Positions 7,254 through 14,447 of a DNA stretch of 64,000 bases are shown here, piece after piece. The notes under the pieces are model-generated. The model had not been told where the DNA came from, did not search any database, and saw only the letters and a program-made list of their open reading frames with translations. The position numbers were made by a program, and so were the translations under genes. The stretch is taken from assembly GCF_900459175.1 (NCBI RefSeq), contig NZ_UHFA01000002.1, forward strand, positions 806,001 through 870,000. Direction: 5' to 3'. This DNA comes from Streptococcus downei MFe28. Lineage in GTDB: Bacteria; Bacillota; Bacilli; Lactobacillales; Streptococcaceae. Within the stretch, counting starts at the first letter, position 1, and every line of letters begins with the position of its first letter.

Positions 7254-8669
7254 TTGGATTTGGCGATTAAAGCGGTATTTTTTGATATTGACGGAACGCT
7301 TCTGAACGATCGTAAAAAGGTGTCAGAAACGACTCAGAAGGCTATTTCCGAGCTAAAAAATCAGGGGATTTTTGTCGGCTTAGCGACGGGGCGGGGACCA
7401 GCCTTTGTGGCTCCTTTTATGGAAAATCTTGGTTTGGACTTTGCTGTCACCTACAATGGTCAATATATCATCAGCCGTGATCGGGTTATTTATCAAAATC
7501 AATTGCCCAAATCAACCGTTTACCGCCTGATAAAATATGCTCAAGAACGTCGGCGTGAGGTATCTTTGGGGACTTCGGTCGGCCTGCTGGGCTCCAATAT
7601 TATTAATATGGGAACCAGCCGTTTCGGTCAAGCAGCCAGTCGCTTGGTTCCTAAACGCTTGACTAAGTTTGTCGAGCGCTCTTTTAAGAATATTATCCGT
7701 CGGATTAAACCGCAAAATTTAGAAACCCTCAAGACCATCATGCGCGAGCCCGTCTATCAGGTCGTTATGGTAGCGACCGAAGGGGAGACCAGCAAGATTC
7801 AGGACAAGTTTCCCCACATCAAGATTACCCGCTCGAGCCCCTATTCTGCTGATTTAATTTCCCAAGGGCAGTCTAAAATCAAAGGAATTGAGCGCCTAGG
7901 GCAGGCCTTTGATTTTGACCTTTCTGAGGTCATGACCTTTGGTGATTCGGAAAATGATATTGAGATGTTGCTCAGATCAGGCATCGGTGTAGCTATGGGC
8001 AATGCGACCGAGGCAGCCAAGCAGACAGCCCACTATATCACCGACACCAACAATCAAAATGGAATTGCCAAGGCCCTGTCCCACTACGGCCTTATCCATC
8101 TGGAAAGTGAAAATGACTTCTTGTCGGACGACGAGAATTTCAACAAGGTCCGAGATTTTCACCGTCTGATGGATGGGGAGACCAACAATACCCCTCGGGT
8201 TTTCGGCCTAGAGGAGGCTGGCCACCGAGCAGACTTCAAGTTGGAGGAAATTGTCGAATTCATCTACGCGACAGCCCATTCTCCAGAGGAATTTGAAGGG
8301 GCTCTGGCCAACTTACATGCAGCGCTTGATAAGGCGGCCAAAAAGGTGCAAGCCAAGGAACATCCAGAAAGCCCCTTGGTGGGTCAGGTTGATGCCTTAG
8401 TAGATTTGCTCTATCTGACCTATGGCTCCTTTGTGCTGATGGGGGTTGACCCCAATGGTATTTTCAATAGTGTTCATGCCGCTAATATGGGGAAAATTTT
8501 CCCCGATGGCCAGGCCCACTTTGATCCCGTCACCCATAAGGTTCTTAAACCAGACGACTGGGAGGAACGCTTTGCTCCAGAGCCTGCCATAAAACGAGAA
8601 GTTGACCGCCAATTACGCAAGGCTCTAAGACGCCAAAGTGATGAAGCCAATTCCTTGAGAGAAGACTAG
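7254..8669 (+). CDS. Cof-type HAD-IIB phosphatase fused to MazG-like domain
   Basis: 471 aa. Residues 1 to about 270 are a Cof/HAD-IIB phosphatase: nucleophile motif AVFFDIDGTLL (Asp about 10 and 12), GLATGRG, KIKGIERL and MTFGDSENDIEML. The remaining roughly 190 residues form an all-alpha domain with GLEEAGHRADFKLEEIVEF, then VDALVDLLYLTYG and GVDPNGIFNSVHAANMGK, resembling the PRA-PH/MazG NTP pyrophosphohydrolase fold. The start is TTG at 7254 or TTG at 7260, both behind GGGAGGA. A TGCTATAAT promoter lies at 7214-7221. A nucleotide house-cleaning role is inferred. Confidence 0.85.
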   Translation: MDLAIKAVFFDIDGTLLNDRKKVSETTQKAISELKNQGIFVGLATGRGPAFVAPFMENLGLDFAVTYNGQYIISRDRVIYQNQLPKSTVYRLIKYAQERRREVSLGTSVGLLGSNIINMGTSRFGQAASRLVPKRLTKFVERSFKNIIRRIKPQNLETLKTIMREPVYQVVMVATEGETSKIQDKFPHIKITRSSPYSADLISQGQSKIKGIERLGQAFDFDLSEVMTFGDSENDIEMLLRSGIGVAMGNATEAAKQTAHYITDTNNQNGIAKALSHYGLIHLESENDFLSDDENFNKVRDFHRLMDGETNNTPRVFGLEEAGHRADFKLEEIVEFIYATAHSPEEFEGALANLHAALDKAAKKVQAKEHPESPLVGQVDALVDLLYLTYGSFVLMGVDPNGIFNSVHAANMGKIFPDGQAHFDPVTHKVLKPDDWEERFAPEPAIKREVDRQLRKALRRQSDEANSLRED

Positions 8670-8714
8670 CTCCCTGAAAATTTTAAGAGGCAAAAGGCCC
8701 TCCGCAGTAGGCTA

Positions 8715-8908
8715 CTGAAAAAGTGTGGGGCTCAAAATTTTTGACGACTGATTCCTAATCTTGCCATTAAAATCAAATATAAAACGAATGAAAGACAGTC
8801 AAAGCTTTATTAACTACTTTTCATTCGTCTTTTTCTTGTTCAATTTTTAATCAGTTAACTTTTTCAGGCAACTCGCTTGGGAGAGCCTTTATCTTATGGC
8901 AAGATTAG
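8715..8908. repeat. interleaved inverted repeats between HAD gene and usp
   Basis: Three inverted repeats were found. CTGAAAAAGT (8715-8724) pairs with 8858-8867, 13-bp CTAATCTTGCCAT (8755-8767) with 8896-8908, and ACGAATGAAA (8784-8793) with 8819-8828. The first two cross each other, so they cannot form at once except as a pseudoknot. The last arm abuts the usp stop codon at 8910. The central hairpin, followed by a T-rich run, may act as a terminator. No gene is seen here. Confidence 0.65.
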
Positions 8909-8909
8909 T

Positions 8910-9359
8910 TTACAAGGTCTTTTGGTCGTCACGAACAACCAAGATGTCTACCTTAGCATGGCGCATGATGTACTCAGAAGAAGAACCAATTAAGAGCCGT
9001 TCAAAATTATTGAGACCTGTTGCCCCCAAGAGAATCAAGTCTGTCTTTTCCTTTTGCGGAATATCAACGGCTAGGAGTCGTTTAGGATTACCAAATTCGA
9101 TAACCTTGCGGACTTCCTTGACCCCAGCATCTTTAGCCGTCTTGGTGTAGCCGTCCAAGAGTGTATCGGCCTCTTTTTCCAAGTTTTCATAAGTGAAAGT
9201 ATCAACGGCCGCAATATTTTGGATGGCCCGAGTATCAATGACGTGGGCTAAAACCAACTCGGCATCATTACGTTTGGCGACGGCAATCCCTTTCTTGAAA
9301 GCTAACTCAGCTTGGTCAGATCCATCGACAGCGACTAGAATATGTTTATAGGCTTGCAT
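8910..9359 (-). CDS. universal stress protein, UspA family
   Basis: 149 aa single Usp domain. The N-terminus MQAYKHILVAVDGSDQAEL and the C-terminal ATP-binding loop GATGLNNFERLLIGSSSEY (GxxGx9GS) are present, so this is an ATP-binding Usp. The start at 9359 is chosen because AGGAGGA lies 7 bp upstream and the family begins there. An upstream in-frame ATG at 9401 has no comparable site. The promoter has TTCACA and TATAAT 16 bp apart, with a near-perfect cre sequence over the -35. Confidence 0.93.
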   Translation of the reverse strand: MQAYKHILVAVDGSDQAELAFKKGIAVAKRNDAELVLAHVIDTRAIQNIAAVDTFTYENLEKEADTLLDGYTKTAKDAGVKEVRKVIEFGNPKRLLAVDIPQKEKTDLILLGATGLNNFERLLIGSSSEYIMRHAKVDILVVRDDQKTL

Positions 9360-9456
9360 AATAGTTCCTCCTCTTGTCTCTAGCATAGGCAAATGGGGCA
9401 AGCCCGACTAAGGCTATTGGTTGTTCTACTCGCCCTTTTACCATCTTTGTGAGCCT

Positions 9457-9494
9457 ATTATAACTCTTTTTCAGAATTTGTGAAAGCGATTACT
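9457..9494 (-). promoter_or_regulatory. usp promoter with overlapping cre site
   Basis: Minus-strand -35 TTCACA (9479-9484) and -10 TATAAT (9457-9462) have a 16-bp spacer. TGAAAGCGATTACT at 9481-9494 matches the CcpA cre consensus TGWAANCGNTNWCA at 13 of 14 positions and overlaps the -35, suggesting catabolite control. Confidence 0.6.
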
Positions 9495-9559
9495 GGATTT
9501 TTCCAAGGTTTTTTTGAAAATTCAAAGGCGAACCTTTTGTCGGGACCTCCGATAATTTA

Positions 9560-9588
9560 TTTCAATTTTTCGACAATTCAGCTATAAT
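9560..9588 (+). promoter_or_regulatory. aminotransferase promoter with CodY box
   Basis: -35 TTTCAA (9560-9565) and -10 TATAAT (9583-9588) have a 17-bp spacer. AATTTTTCGACAATT (9564-9578) matches the CodY consensus AATTTTCWGAAAATT at 12 of 15 positions and lies between the two hexamers. Confidence 0.6.
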
Positions 9589-9609
9589 AGAGCAACAGAG
9601 GTTAGAAGT

Positions 9610-10824
9610 ATGAAGCAATTAGACAAATCAACCAAACTGGAACACGTAGCCTACGATATTCGTGGCCCAGTCCTAGACGAAGCCAATCGCATGCTGGCTA
9701 AGGGGGAGAAAATTCTCCGCCTCAATACGGGTAATCCAGCAGCTTTTGGCTTTACCGCACCTGACGAAGTCATTCGCGACTTAATTTTGAATGTCAGAGA
9801 CAGCGAAGGTTATTCAGACTCAAAGGGAATTTTCTCAGCTCGCAAGGCTATTATGCAGTACTGTCAGGCCAAGGACTTTCCGCCAGTTGATATTGATGAT
9901 ATTTATATTGGTAATGGGGTTTCTGAACTGATTTCCATGTCCCTGCAGGCTCTGCTCAATGATGGGGACGAGGTCCTGGTTCCCATGCCTGATTATCCCT
10001 TATGGACAGCCTGTGTCAGTCTAGCAGGAGGCAAGGCAGTCCATTACGTCTGCGATGAGCAGGCCCAGTGGTATCCAGACCTTGATGACATCAAGTCAAA
10101 AATTTCTTCTAATACCAAGGCTATAGTCGTTATCAATCCCAACAATCCAACAGGTGCCCTCTATCCCAAGGATATTATGGAAGGCATCGTTGAGATTGCT
10201 AGGCAGAATGATTTGATTATTTTTGCTGATGAAATTTACGACCGTCTGGTTATGGATGGTGCCAAACACACGGCTATTGCCAGCCTAGCACCCGATGTTT
10301 TTTGTGTCTCCATGAATGGTCTCTCTAAATCCCACCGCATCTGCGGATTTAGGGTAGGCTGGATGGTCCTTTCAGGTCCTAAAAAGGATGTTCAGGGCTA
10401 TATTGAAGGCCTCAATATGCTCTCCAATATGCGACTCTGCTCCAATGTGCTAGCCCAGCATGTTGTTCAAACTTCCCTAGGCGGTTATCAATCAGGGGAT
10501 GAGCTCTTGGTGCCTGGTGGACGCATCTATGAGCAAAGGGAATTTATTACCAAGGCTATCAATGACATTCCAGGTCTTTCGGCAGTCAAACCCAAGGCGG
10601 GTCTCTATATTTTTCCTAAGATTGACCAGAATATGTATAAGGTTGACGACGATGAAGAATTTGTCCTGCGTCTACTCAAGCAGGAGAAGGTCATGCTAGT
10701 GCCTGGTAAGGGCTTCAACTGGAATAAGCCCGACCACTTCCGCATTGTCTATCTCCCACGTATAGAGGAACTGGCTCAAGTCCAAGAAAAAATTACCCGC
10801 GTTCTAACCCAGTATAAGCGGTAA
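9610..10824 (+). CDS. PLP-dependent aminotransferase, AlaT-like
   Basis: 404 aa class I/II (fold type I) aminotransferase. The PLP-Schiff lysine is in MNGLSKSHRICGFRVGW (about residue 240). NPNNPTGALY and FADEIYDRLVMDG are the ring- and pyridine-binding motifs. It resembles AlaT-type enzymes making alanine from pyruvate and glutamate, but aspartate or aromatic specificity cannot be excluded. It sits directly upstream of codY, a conserved streptococcal neighbourhood, and has a CodY-box-like sequence in its promoter. A hairpin terminator follows at 10833. Confidence 0.9.
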   Translation: MKQLDKSTKLEHVAYDIRGPVLDEANRMLAKGEKILRLNTGNPAAFGFTAPDEVIRDLILNVRDSEGYSDSKGIFSARKAIMQYCQAKDFPPVDIDDIYIGNGVSELISMSLQALLNDGDEVLVPMPDYPLWTACVSLAGGKAVHYVCDEQAQWYPDLDDIKSKISSNTKAIVVINPNNPTGALYPKDIMEGIVEIARQNDLIIFADEIYDRLVMDGAKHTAIASLAPDVFCVSMNGLSKSHRICGFRVGWMVLSGPKKDVQGYIEGLNMLSNMRLCSNVLAQHVVQTSLGGYQSGDELLVPGGRIYEQREFITKAINDIPGLSAVKPKAGLYIFPKIDQNMYKVDDDEEFVLRLLKQEKVMLVPGKGFNWNKPDHFRIVYLPRIEELAQVQEKITRVLTQYKR

Positions 10825-10832
10825 GAGAGTAA

Positions 10833-10857
10833 GGCCTCGCTTAGACGAGGTCTTTTA
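10833..10857 (+). terminator. terminator after aminotransferase
   Basis: A 7-bp stem GGCCTCG/CGAGGTC (10833-10839 with 10846-10852, one G-U) is followed by TTTT. It separates the aminotransferase from the codY transcript. Confidence 0.8.
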
Positions 10858-10948
10858 GTGTACTAGATTAGGAGGCGAAGTCCATAGTAAATCCCGAACA
10901 TTCCAAATTAAATTGTAGGCTTTTGAGCACAATTTTGGAACTATAATA

Positions 10949-10994
10949 AATATTCTGATAATTATTTGCAATTTCAGAATACCCCTGTTACAAT
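10949..10994 (+). promoter_or_regulatory. codY promoter with adjacent CodY box
   Basis: -35 TTGCAA (10966-10971) and extended -10 TGTTACAAT (TACAAT 10989-10994) have a 17-bp spacer. AATATTCTGATAATT at 10949-10963, just upstream of the -35, matches the CodY consensus at 13 of 15 positions, pointing to autoregulation. Confidence 0.75.
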
Positions 10995-11000
10995 GGAAGC

Positions 11001-11258
11001 AAATAAGAATAAAGCTACTAAACCCTTAAGCACTACGAAGAAAACTAGGAATCCTGACGAAGGTGACTAGCACCTAGGAAGGGTTCTCTATTTTCAAAGG
11101 AGTGTAGGCGTGTTCAGTTGAACAGTCTCACTAAGGAAGAGAGACGCCTGCTTAATGATGAGATTTTTTATTGAAAATCTCTGGTTTAGTTGCTGGTCTA
11201 TGCTGGTTGACAAAGGGGCCAACTAGTATCAATAACATTTATAAGGGAAAAGAGAGAA
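11001..11258 (+). promoter_or_regulatory. long structured 5' leader of codY
   Basis: The expected transcript starts about 11001, leaving some 258 untranslated bases. Several inverted repeats are visible: AACCCTT with AAGGGTT (about 11023/11078), AGGCGT with ACGCCT (about 11105/11143), a clean 8-bp hairpin GAGATTTT/AAAATCTC (11160-11181), and TAGTTG with CAACTA (11187/11220). No known riboswitch was recognised and no upstream ORF is convincing. A segment at 11086-11119 resembles 14399-14433. Confidence 0.5.
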
Positions 11259-12044
11259 ATGACAAGCCTATTAGAAAAAACTAGAAAAATCACCTCTATC
11301 TTGCAACGCTCTGTTGATAGTTTGCAGGAGGATTTGCCCTACAACATTATGGCCATGCAGTTGGCTGATATTATTGATTGTAACGCCTGTATCGTTGACG
11401 GTGGCGGAACCCTTCTCGGCTATGCCATGAAATATAAGACCAATACCGATCGGGTTGAGGAAATTTTCGATGCCCAGCAATTCCCTGATGATTATATGCG
11501 AGGGATTAGCCGAGTTTACGATACCGAAGCCAACATCCCCGTCACTAGTGAGTTGACTATCTTTCCGATAGAATCTCGTGATATTTATCCCAATGGTTTG
11601 ACCACTCTGGCACCGATTTATGGCGGGGGGATGCGTTTGGGGTCTTTAATCATTTGGCGTAATGATGATGAGTTTACCGATGAGGATTTGATTTTAGTGG
11701 AGATTGCAGCAACTGTTGTTGGAATTCAATTGCTCAATCTGCAAACGGAAAATCTAGAGGAAACTATCCGTAAGCAAACGGCTGTTAATATGGCTATCAA
11801 TACCCTGTCATATTCAGAAATGAAGGCCGTTGCAGCTATTCTAAATGAGCTCGGCGGTGTTGAAGGCCGCCTGACAGCATCTGTGATTGCAGACCGTATT
11901 GGGATTACTCGTTCAGTCATTGTCAATGCTCTCAGGAAACTGGAAAGTGCTGGAATTATCGAAAGTCGCTCTTTGGGGATGAAAGGAACCTATCTCAAGG
12001 TTATTAATGAAGGGATCTTTGATAAGATTAAAGATTTTGACTAA
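11259..12044 (+). CDS. codY: GTP-sensing global transcriptional repressor CodY
   Basis: 261 aa, full length. The N-terminal GAF domain (about 1-155) begins [18 protein letters not shown] and binds branched-chain amino acids (GTP too in some genera). The C-terminal winged HTH includes [20 protein letters not shown] (about residues 206-225). CodY represses amino acid uptake and biosynthesis genes in nutrient-rich cells. It has its own promoter with a 13/15 CodY box and a long leader, and ends in a terminator before pncA. Likely targets in this window are the aminotransferase, itself and serC. Confidence 0.98.
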   Translation: MTSLLEKTRKITSILQRSVDSLQEDLPYNIMAMQLADIIDCNACIVDGGGTLLGYAMKYKTNTDRVEEIFDAQQFPDDYMRGISRVYDTEANIPVTSELTIFPIESRDIYPNGLTTLAPIYGGGMRLGSLIIWRNDDEFTDEDLILVEIAATVVGIQLLNLQTENLEETIRKQTAVNMAINTLSYSEMKAVAAILNELGGVEGRLTASVIADRIGITRSVIVNALRKLESAGIIESRSLGMKGTYLKVINEGIFDKIKDFD

Positions 12045-12050
12045 TAGCAA

Positions 12051-12079
12051 AAATCCTGCTCAAACGGCAGGATTTTCTA
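12051..12079 (+). terminator. terminator after codY
   Basis: A 9-bp stem AAATCCTGC/GCAGGATTT (12051-12059 with 12067-12075) is followed by TTCT. Confidence 0.8.
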
Positions 12080-12122
12080 GTATCATACTGACAATAAGTA
12101 TTTTATAAAATGGAGGATAAAA

Positions 12123-12674
12123 ATGACAAAAGCATTAATTTCTATTGATTATACCTATGATTTTGTGGCTGACGGCGGTAAATTGACAGCTGGTAAGCCA
12201 GCTCAGGCTATCGAAGCAGCTCTTGTTGCTAAGACAAAGGCTGCTTACGAAGCTGGTGATTATATTTTCTTTGCTATTGATAGTCATGATGAGAGAGATT
12301 ATTTTCACCCTGAAACCAGACTCTTTCCGCCTCATAATATTAAGGGAACCAAGGGGCGTGACCTCTATGGTCAGTTGGGAGATCTTTATGAGGCTATCAA
12401 GGATGACAGTCGGGTTTTCTGGATGGACAAACGCCATTACTCAGCCTTTGCAGGGACTGACCTTGATATCCGCCTGCGGGAAAGACGGGTAACAACTTTA
12501 GTCTTGACGGGAGTTTTGACGGATATCTGTGTTCTTCACACAGCTATTGATGCCTATAATCTGGGCTATGCTATTGAGATTCCAGTCTCTTGTGTGGCCA
12601 GCCTGACTCAAGAAAACCACGACTGGGCTCTTAATCATTTTAAGAATGTGCTGGGAGCTGAGATTGTGGACTAA
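12123..12674 (+). CDS. pncA: nicotinamidase / cysteine hydrolase (isochorismatase family)
   Basis: 183 aa. It deamidates nicotinamide to nicotinate for NAD salvage. The catalytic triad is visible: Asp9 (SIDYTYDF), Lys103 (WMDKRHYSAF) and Cys136 (VLTDICVLHTA). Metal ligands typical of PncA are present: Asp53 and His55 in AIDSHDERD and His71 in PPHNIKGT. The start has GGAGG 7 bp upstream. It follows codY behind a terminator, the conserved streptococcal order. Assignment as nicotinamidase rather than another cysteine hydrolase rests on the metal-site motif. Confidence 0.88.
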   Translation: MTKALISIDYTYDFVADGGKLTAGKPAQAIEAALVAKTKAAYEAGDYIFFAIDSHDERDYFHPETRLFPPHNIKGTKGRDLYGQLGDLYEAIKDDSRVFWMDKRHYSAFAGTDLDIRLRERRVTTLVLTGVLTDICVLHTAIDAYNLGYAIEIPVSCVASLTQENHDWALNHFKNVLGAEIVD

Positions 12675-12731
12675 TTCTAAATCTTATTTGGAAGCGGTGA
12701 ATGACTATTTATTATGATTGATTTTGCTTGT

Positions 12732-12769
12732 TATAATGACGTGGAGAGGCAAAAATGGCAGTATGTTGA
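12732..12769 (+). promoter_or_regulatory. orphan promoter and ribosome site with a 4-codon ORF
   Basis: An extended -10 (TGTTATAAT, -10 at 12732-12737) is followed by a ribosome site GTGGAGAGG (12741-12749) and ATG at 12755, which stops after four codons (TGA 12767-12769). No gene follows in this direction. It may be a remnant of a lost gene or an RNA start running antisense into the tetR 3' end. Confidence 0.4.
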
Positions 12770-12836
12770 TGGCTGTTTAAAAGTTTTGCGGTTAATTGGA
12801 GCTTAGCTGTCGTTTTATATTTACTCTGCTCTCTGT

Positions 12837-13394
12837 TTAGTCATCATTTTTTTGATAAAATCGGCGTACTGTCAGTATCATGTTGGCGACTTCTTCAGGA
12901 GATGCCTGATTATCCGTGGAGACCCAGTGGGTATAGATGCTTTCGATACTAGCCGCATAGGTTGTCAGCATGTAGTCTTTGGGCAAAGGCAAGTCGGGAT
13001 TAAGGATATCGTAAAAGAGAGCAGGAGTAGTTTCAATCAATTTGCTGATGAAATGTCTGGTCTTTTGTGAAAAATTAACCGGTGCAATGCCTATAATCAG
13101 TTTGATGAATTCTTGTTGACTCTGAAGATAAGTTAAACTGTGAATCAGACCTTCTTTAACTGTCGCCGAATTTGTATTGAGTTCTTTTCTGAGATTATCG
13201 GTTATTTCGTGCATCAGTTTATCAATCAAATCATATTTATCTTGATAATGAAGGTAAAAAGTACTACGATTGATGTTGGCTTTTTCGGTAATCTGTCGAA
13301 TAGTAATACTAGAAAAATCATTATTTTCCAGCAGCAGCTCTGTAATAGCTGCTTTTATTTTGGCCTTACTTTGGGTGTGGCGTTTTTGGATCAT
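12837..13394 (-). CDS. TetR/AcrR family transcriptional regulator
   Basis: 185 aa. The N-terminal TetR HTH includes SSITIRQITEKANINRSTFYLHY (about residues 28-50), followed by a helical ligand-binding half with no recognised ligand. It is divergent from the ABC exporter genes starting at 13515. A perfect palindrome with 7-bp arms lies in the shared intergenic region, so it most likely represses both itself and the transporter. The start is supported by AGGAGAC upstream on the minus strand. Confidence 0.9.
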   Translation of the reverse strand: MIQKRHTQSKAKIKAAITELLLENNDFSSITIRQITEKANINRSTFYLHYQDKYDLIDKLMHEITDNLRKELNTNSATVKEGLIHSLTYLQSQQEFIKLIIGIAPVNFSQKTRHFISKLIETTPALFYDILNPDLPLPKDYMLTTYAASIESIYTHWVSTDNQASPEEVANMILTVRRFYQKNDD

Positions 13395-13413
13395 CGCATG
13401 TCTCCTTTGTTAA

Positions 13414-13429
13414 ATAGACACTTGTCTAT
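13414..13429. promoter_or_regulatory. putative TetR operator
   Basis: A perfect palindrome ATAGACA-CT-TGTCTAT. A further half-site (TGTCTA) lies about 13492, just before the ABC gene's ribosome site. It overlaps the expected tetR promoter region. Confidence 0.65.
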
Positions 13430-13439
13430 ATAATGATGC

Positions 13440-13468
13440 TTGTTTTTATTTTAAAGCTATTATATACT
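13440..13468 (+). promoter_or_regulatory. promoter of the ABC exporter operon
   Basis: -35 TTGTTT (13440-13445), 17-bp spacer, -10 TATACT (13463-13468). It sits between the operator palindrome and the ABC start at 13515, which has the ribosome site AAGGAGG. Confidence 0.65.
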
Positions 13469-13514
13469 AAGGAAAATATTAAATCAACATATGTCTAAAT
13501 AAGGAGGTGCTTAC

Positions 13515-14216
13515 ATGGCTTATATTGAAATGAAACATTCCTATAAACGTTATCAAATGGGAGAAACAGAGATTATCGCTAATAATGATATCAGCTTTGA
13601 GATTAATAAGGGTGAACTGGTCATTATACTAGGAGCTTCGGGTGCGGGGAAATCAACGGTTCTCAATATTCTTGGCGGCATGGACAGCAATGACGAGGGA
13701 CAAGTTTTGATTGATGGCAGCAATATCGCGGCCTTCAATCAAAAACAGCTGACTGCTTACCGCCGCAGTGATGTTGGCTTTGTCTTTCAGTTCTATAACC
13801 TAGTCCCTAATCTAACCGCCAAAGAAAATGTTGAGTTAGCATCAGAAATTGTTGACGATGCTAAGGATGCCGCTCTGACTTTGCATGAAGTCGGGCTAGG
13901 CAGTAGACTGAATAACTTTCCGGCACAGTTATCTGGTGGCGAGCAGCAGCGGGTGGCCATTGCCCGAGCCTTAGCTAAAAATCCTAAATTGCTTTTATGT
14001 GATGAACCGACAGGAGCCCTTGATTATCAGACAGGCAAGCAAATTTTGAAATTGCTGCAAAACATGTCTCACCAAAAAGGTACCACTGTCATTATTGTAA
14101 CCCACAATGCATCTTTGGCACCAATTGCTGATAGGGTTATCTATCTACATGATGCTAAGGTTAACGCTATTAACACTAATGATTGGCCTCAAGATATAGA
14201 TACTTTAGAATACTAG
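13515..14216 (+). CDS. ABC transporter ATP-binding protein (MacB/LolD type)
   Basis: 233 aa nucleotide-binding subunit. It shows Walker [10 protein letters not shown] (about residues 40-48), the Q-loop region [14 protein letters not shown], signature [15 protein letters not shown] and Walker [13 protein letters not shown]. This subclass pairs with FtsX-like permeases that act as mechanotransmitters or peptide/lipid exporters. It lies 231 bp before its permease; the gap holds no gene. Probably controlled by the divergent TetR regulator. Confidence 0.93.
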   Translation: MAYIEMKHSYKRYQMGETEIIANNDISFEINKGELVIILGASGAGKSTVLNILGGMDSNDEGQVLIDGSNIAAFNQKQLTAYRRSDVGFVFQFYNLVPNLTAKENVELASEIVDDAKDAALTLHEVGLGSRLNNFPAQLSGGEQQRVAIARALAKNPKLLLCDEPTGALDYQTGKQILKLLQNMSHQKGTTVIIVTHNASLAPIADRVIYLHDAKVNAINTNDWPQDIDTLEY

Positions 14217-14447
14217 CAAGATATCAAGCTGATAAGCAAGTCATAGAATTAAAAAGGTCTAGTAGGTTTGTTTAACCCGAGCTTAGAAATCAAGAGGCAA
14301 GGTATAAAATCTGTGACAGTAGCAGAAGTTTGGGTACCAAAAAGATTTTACACTTAAAGGCAGTCTCAGCTGTAAATTAACTAAAATCAAAACGGCTAGC
14401 TCTTATTTTCAAAGACTTGCAGGTGTGTTCAATTACGAGGTGATATT

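Noticed and set aside
10967..10984. Second CodY box around the codY -35 (CAATTTCAGAATACC)
   Set aside because: It has about five mismatches to the consensus, too weak to claim.
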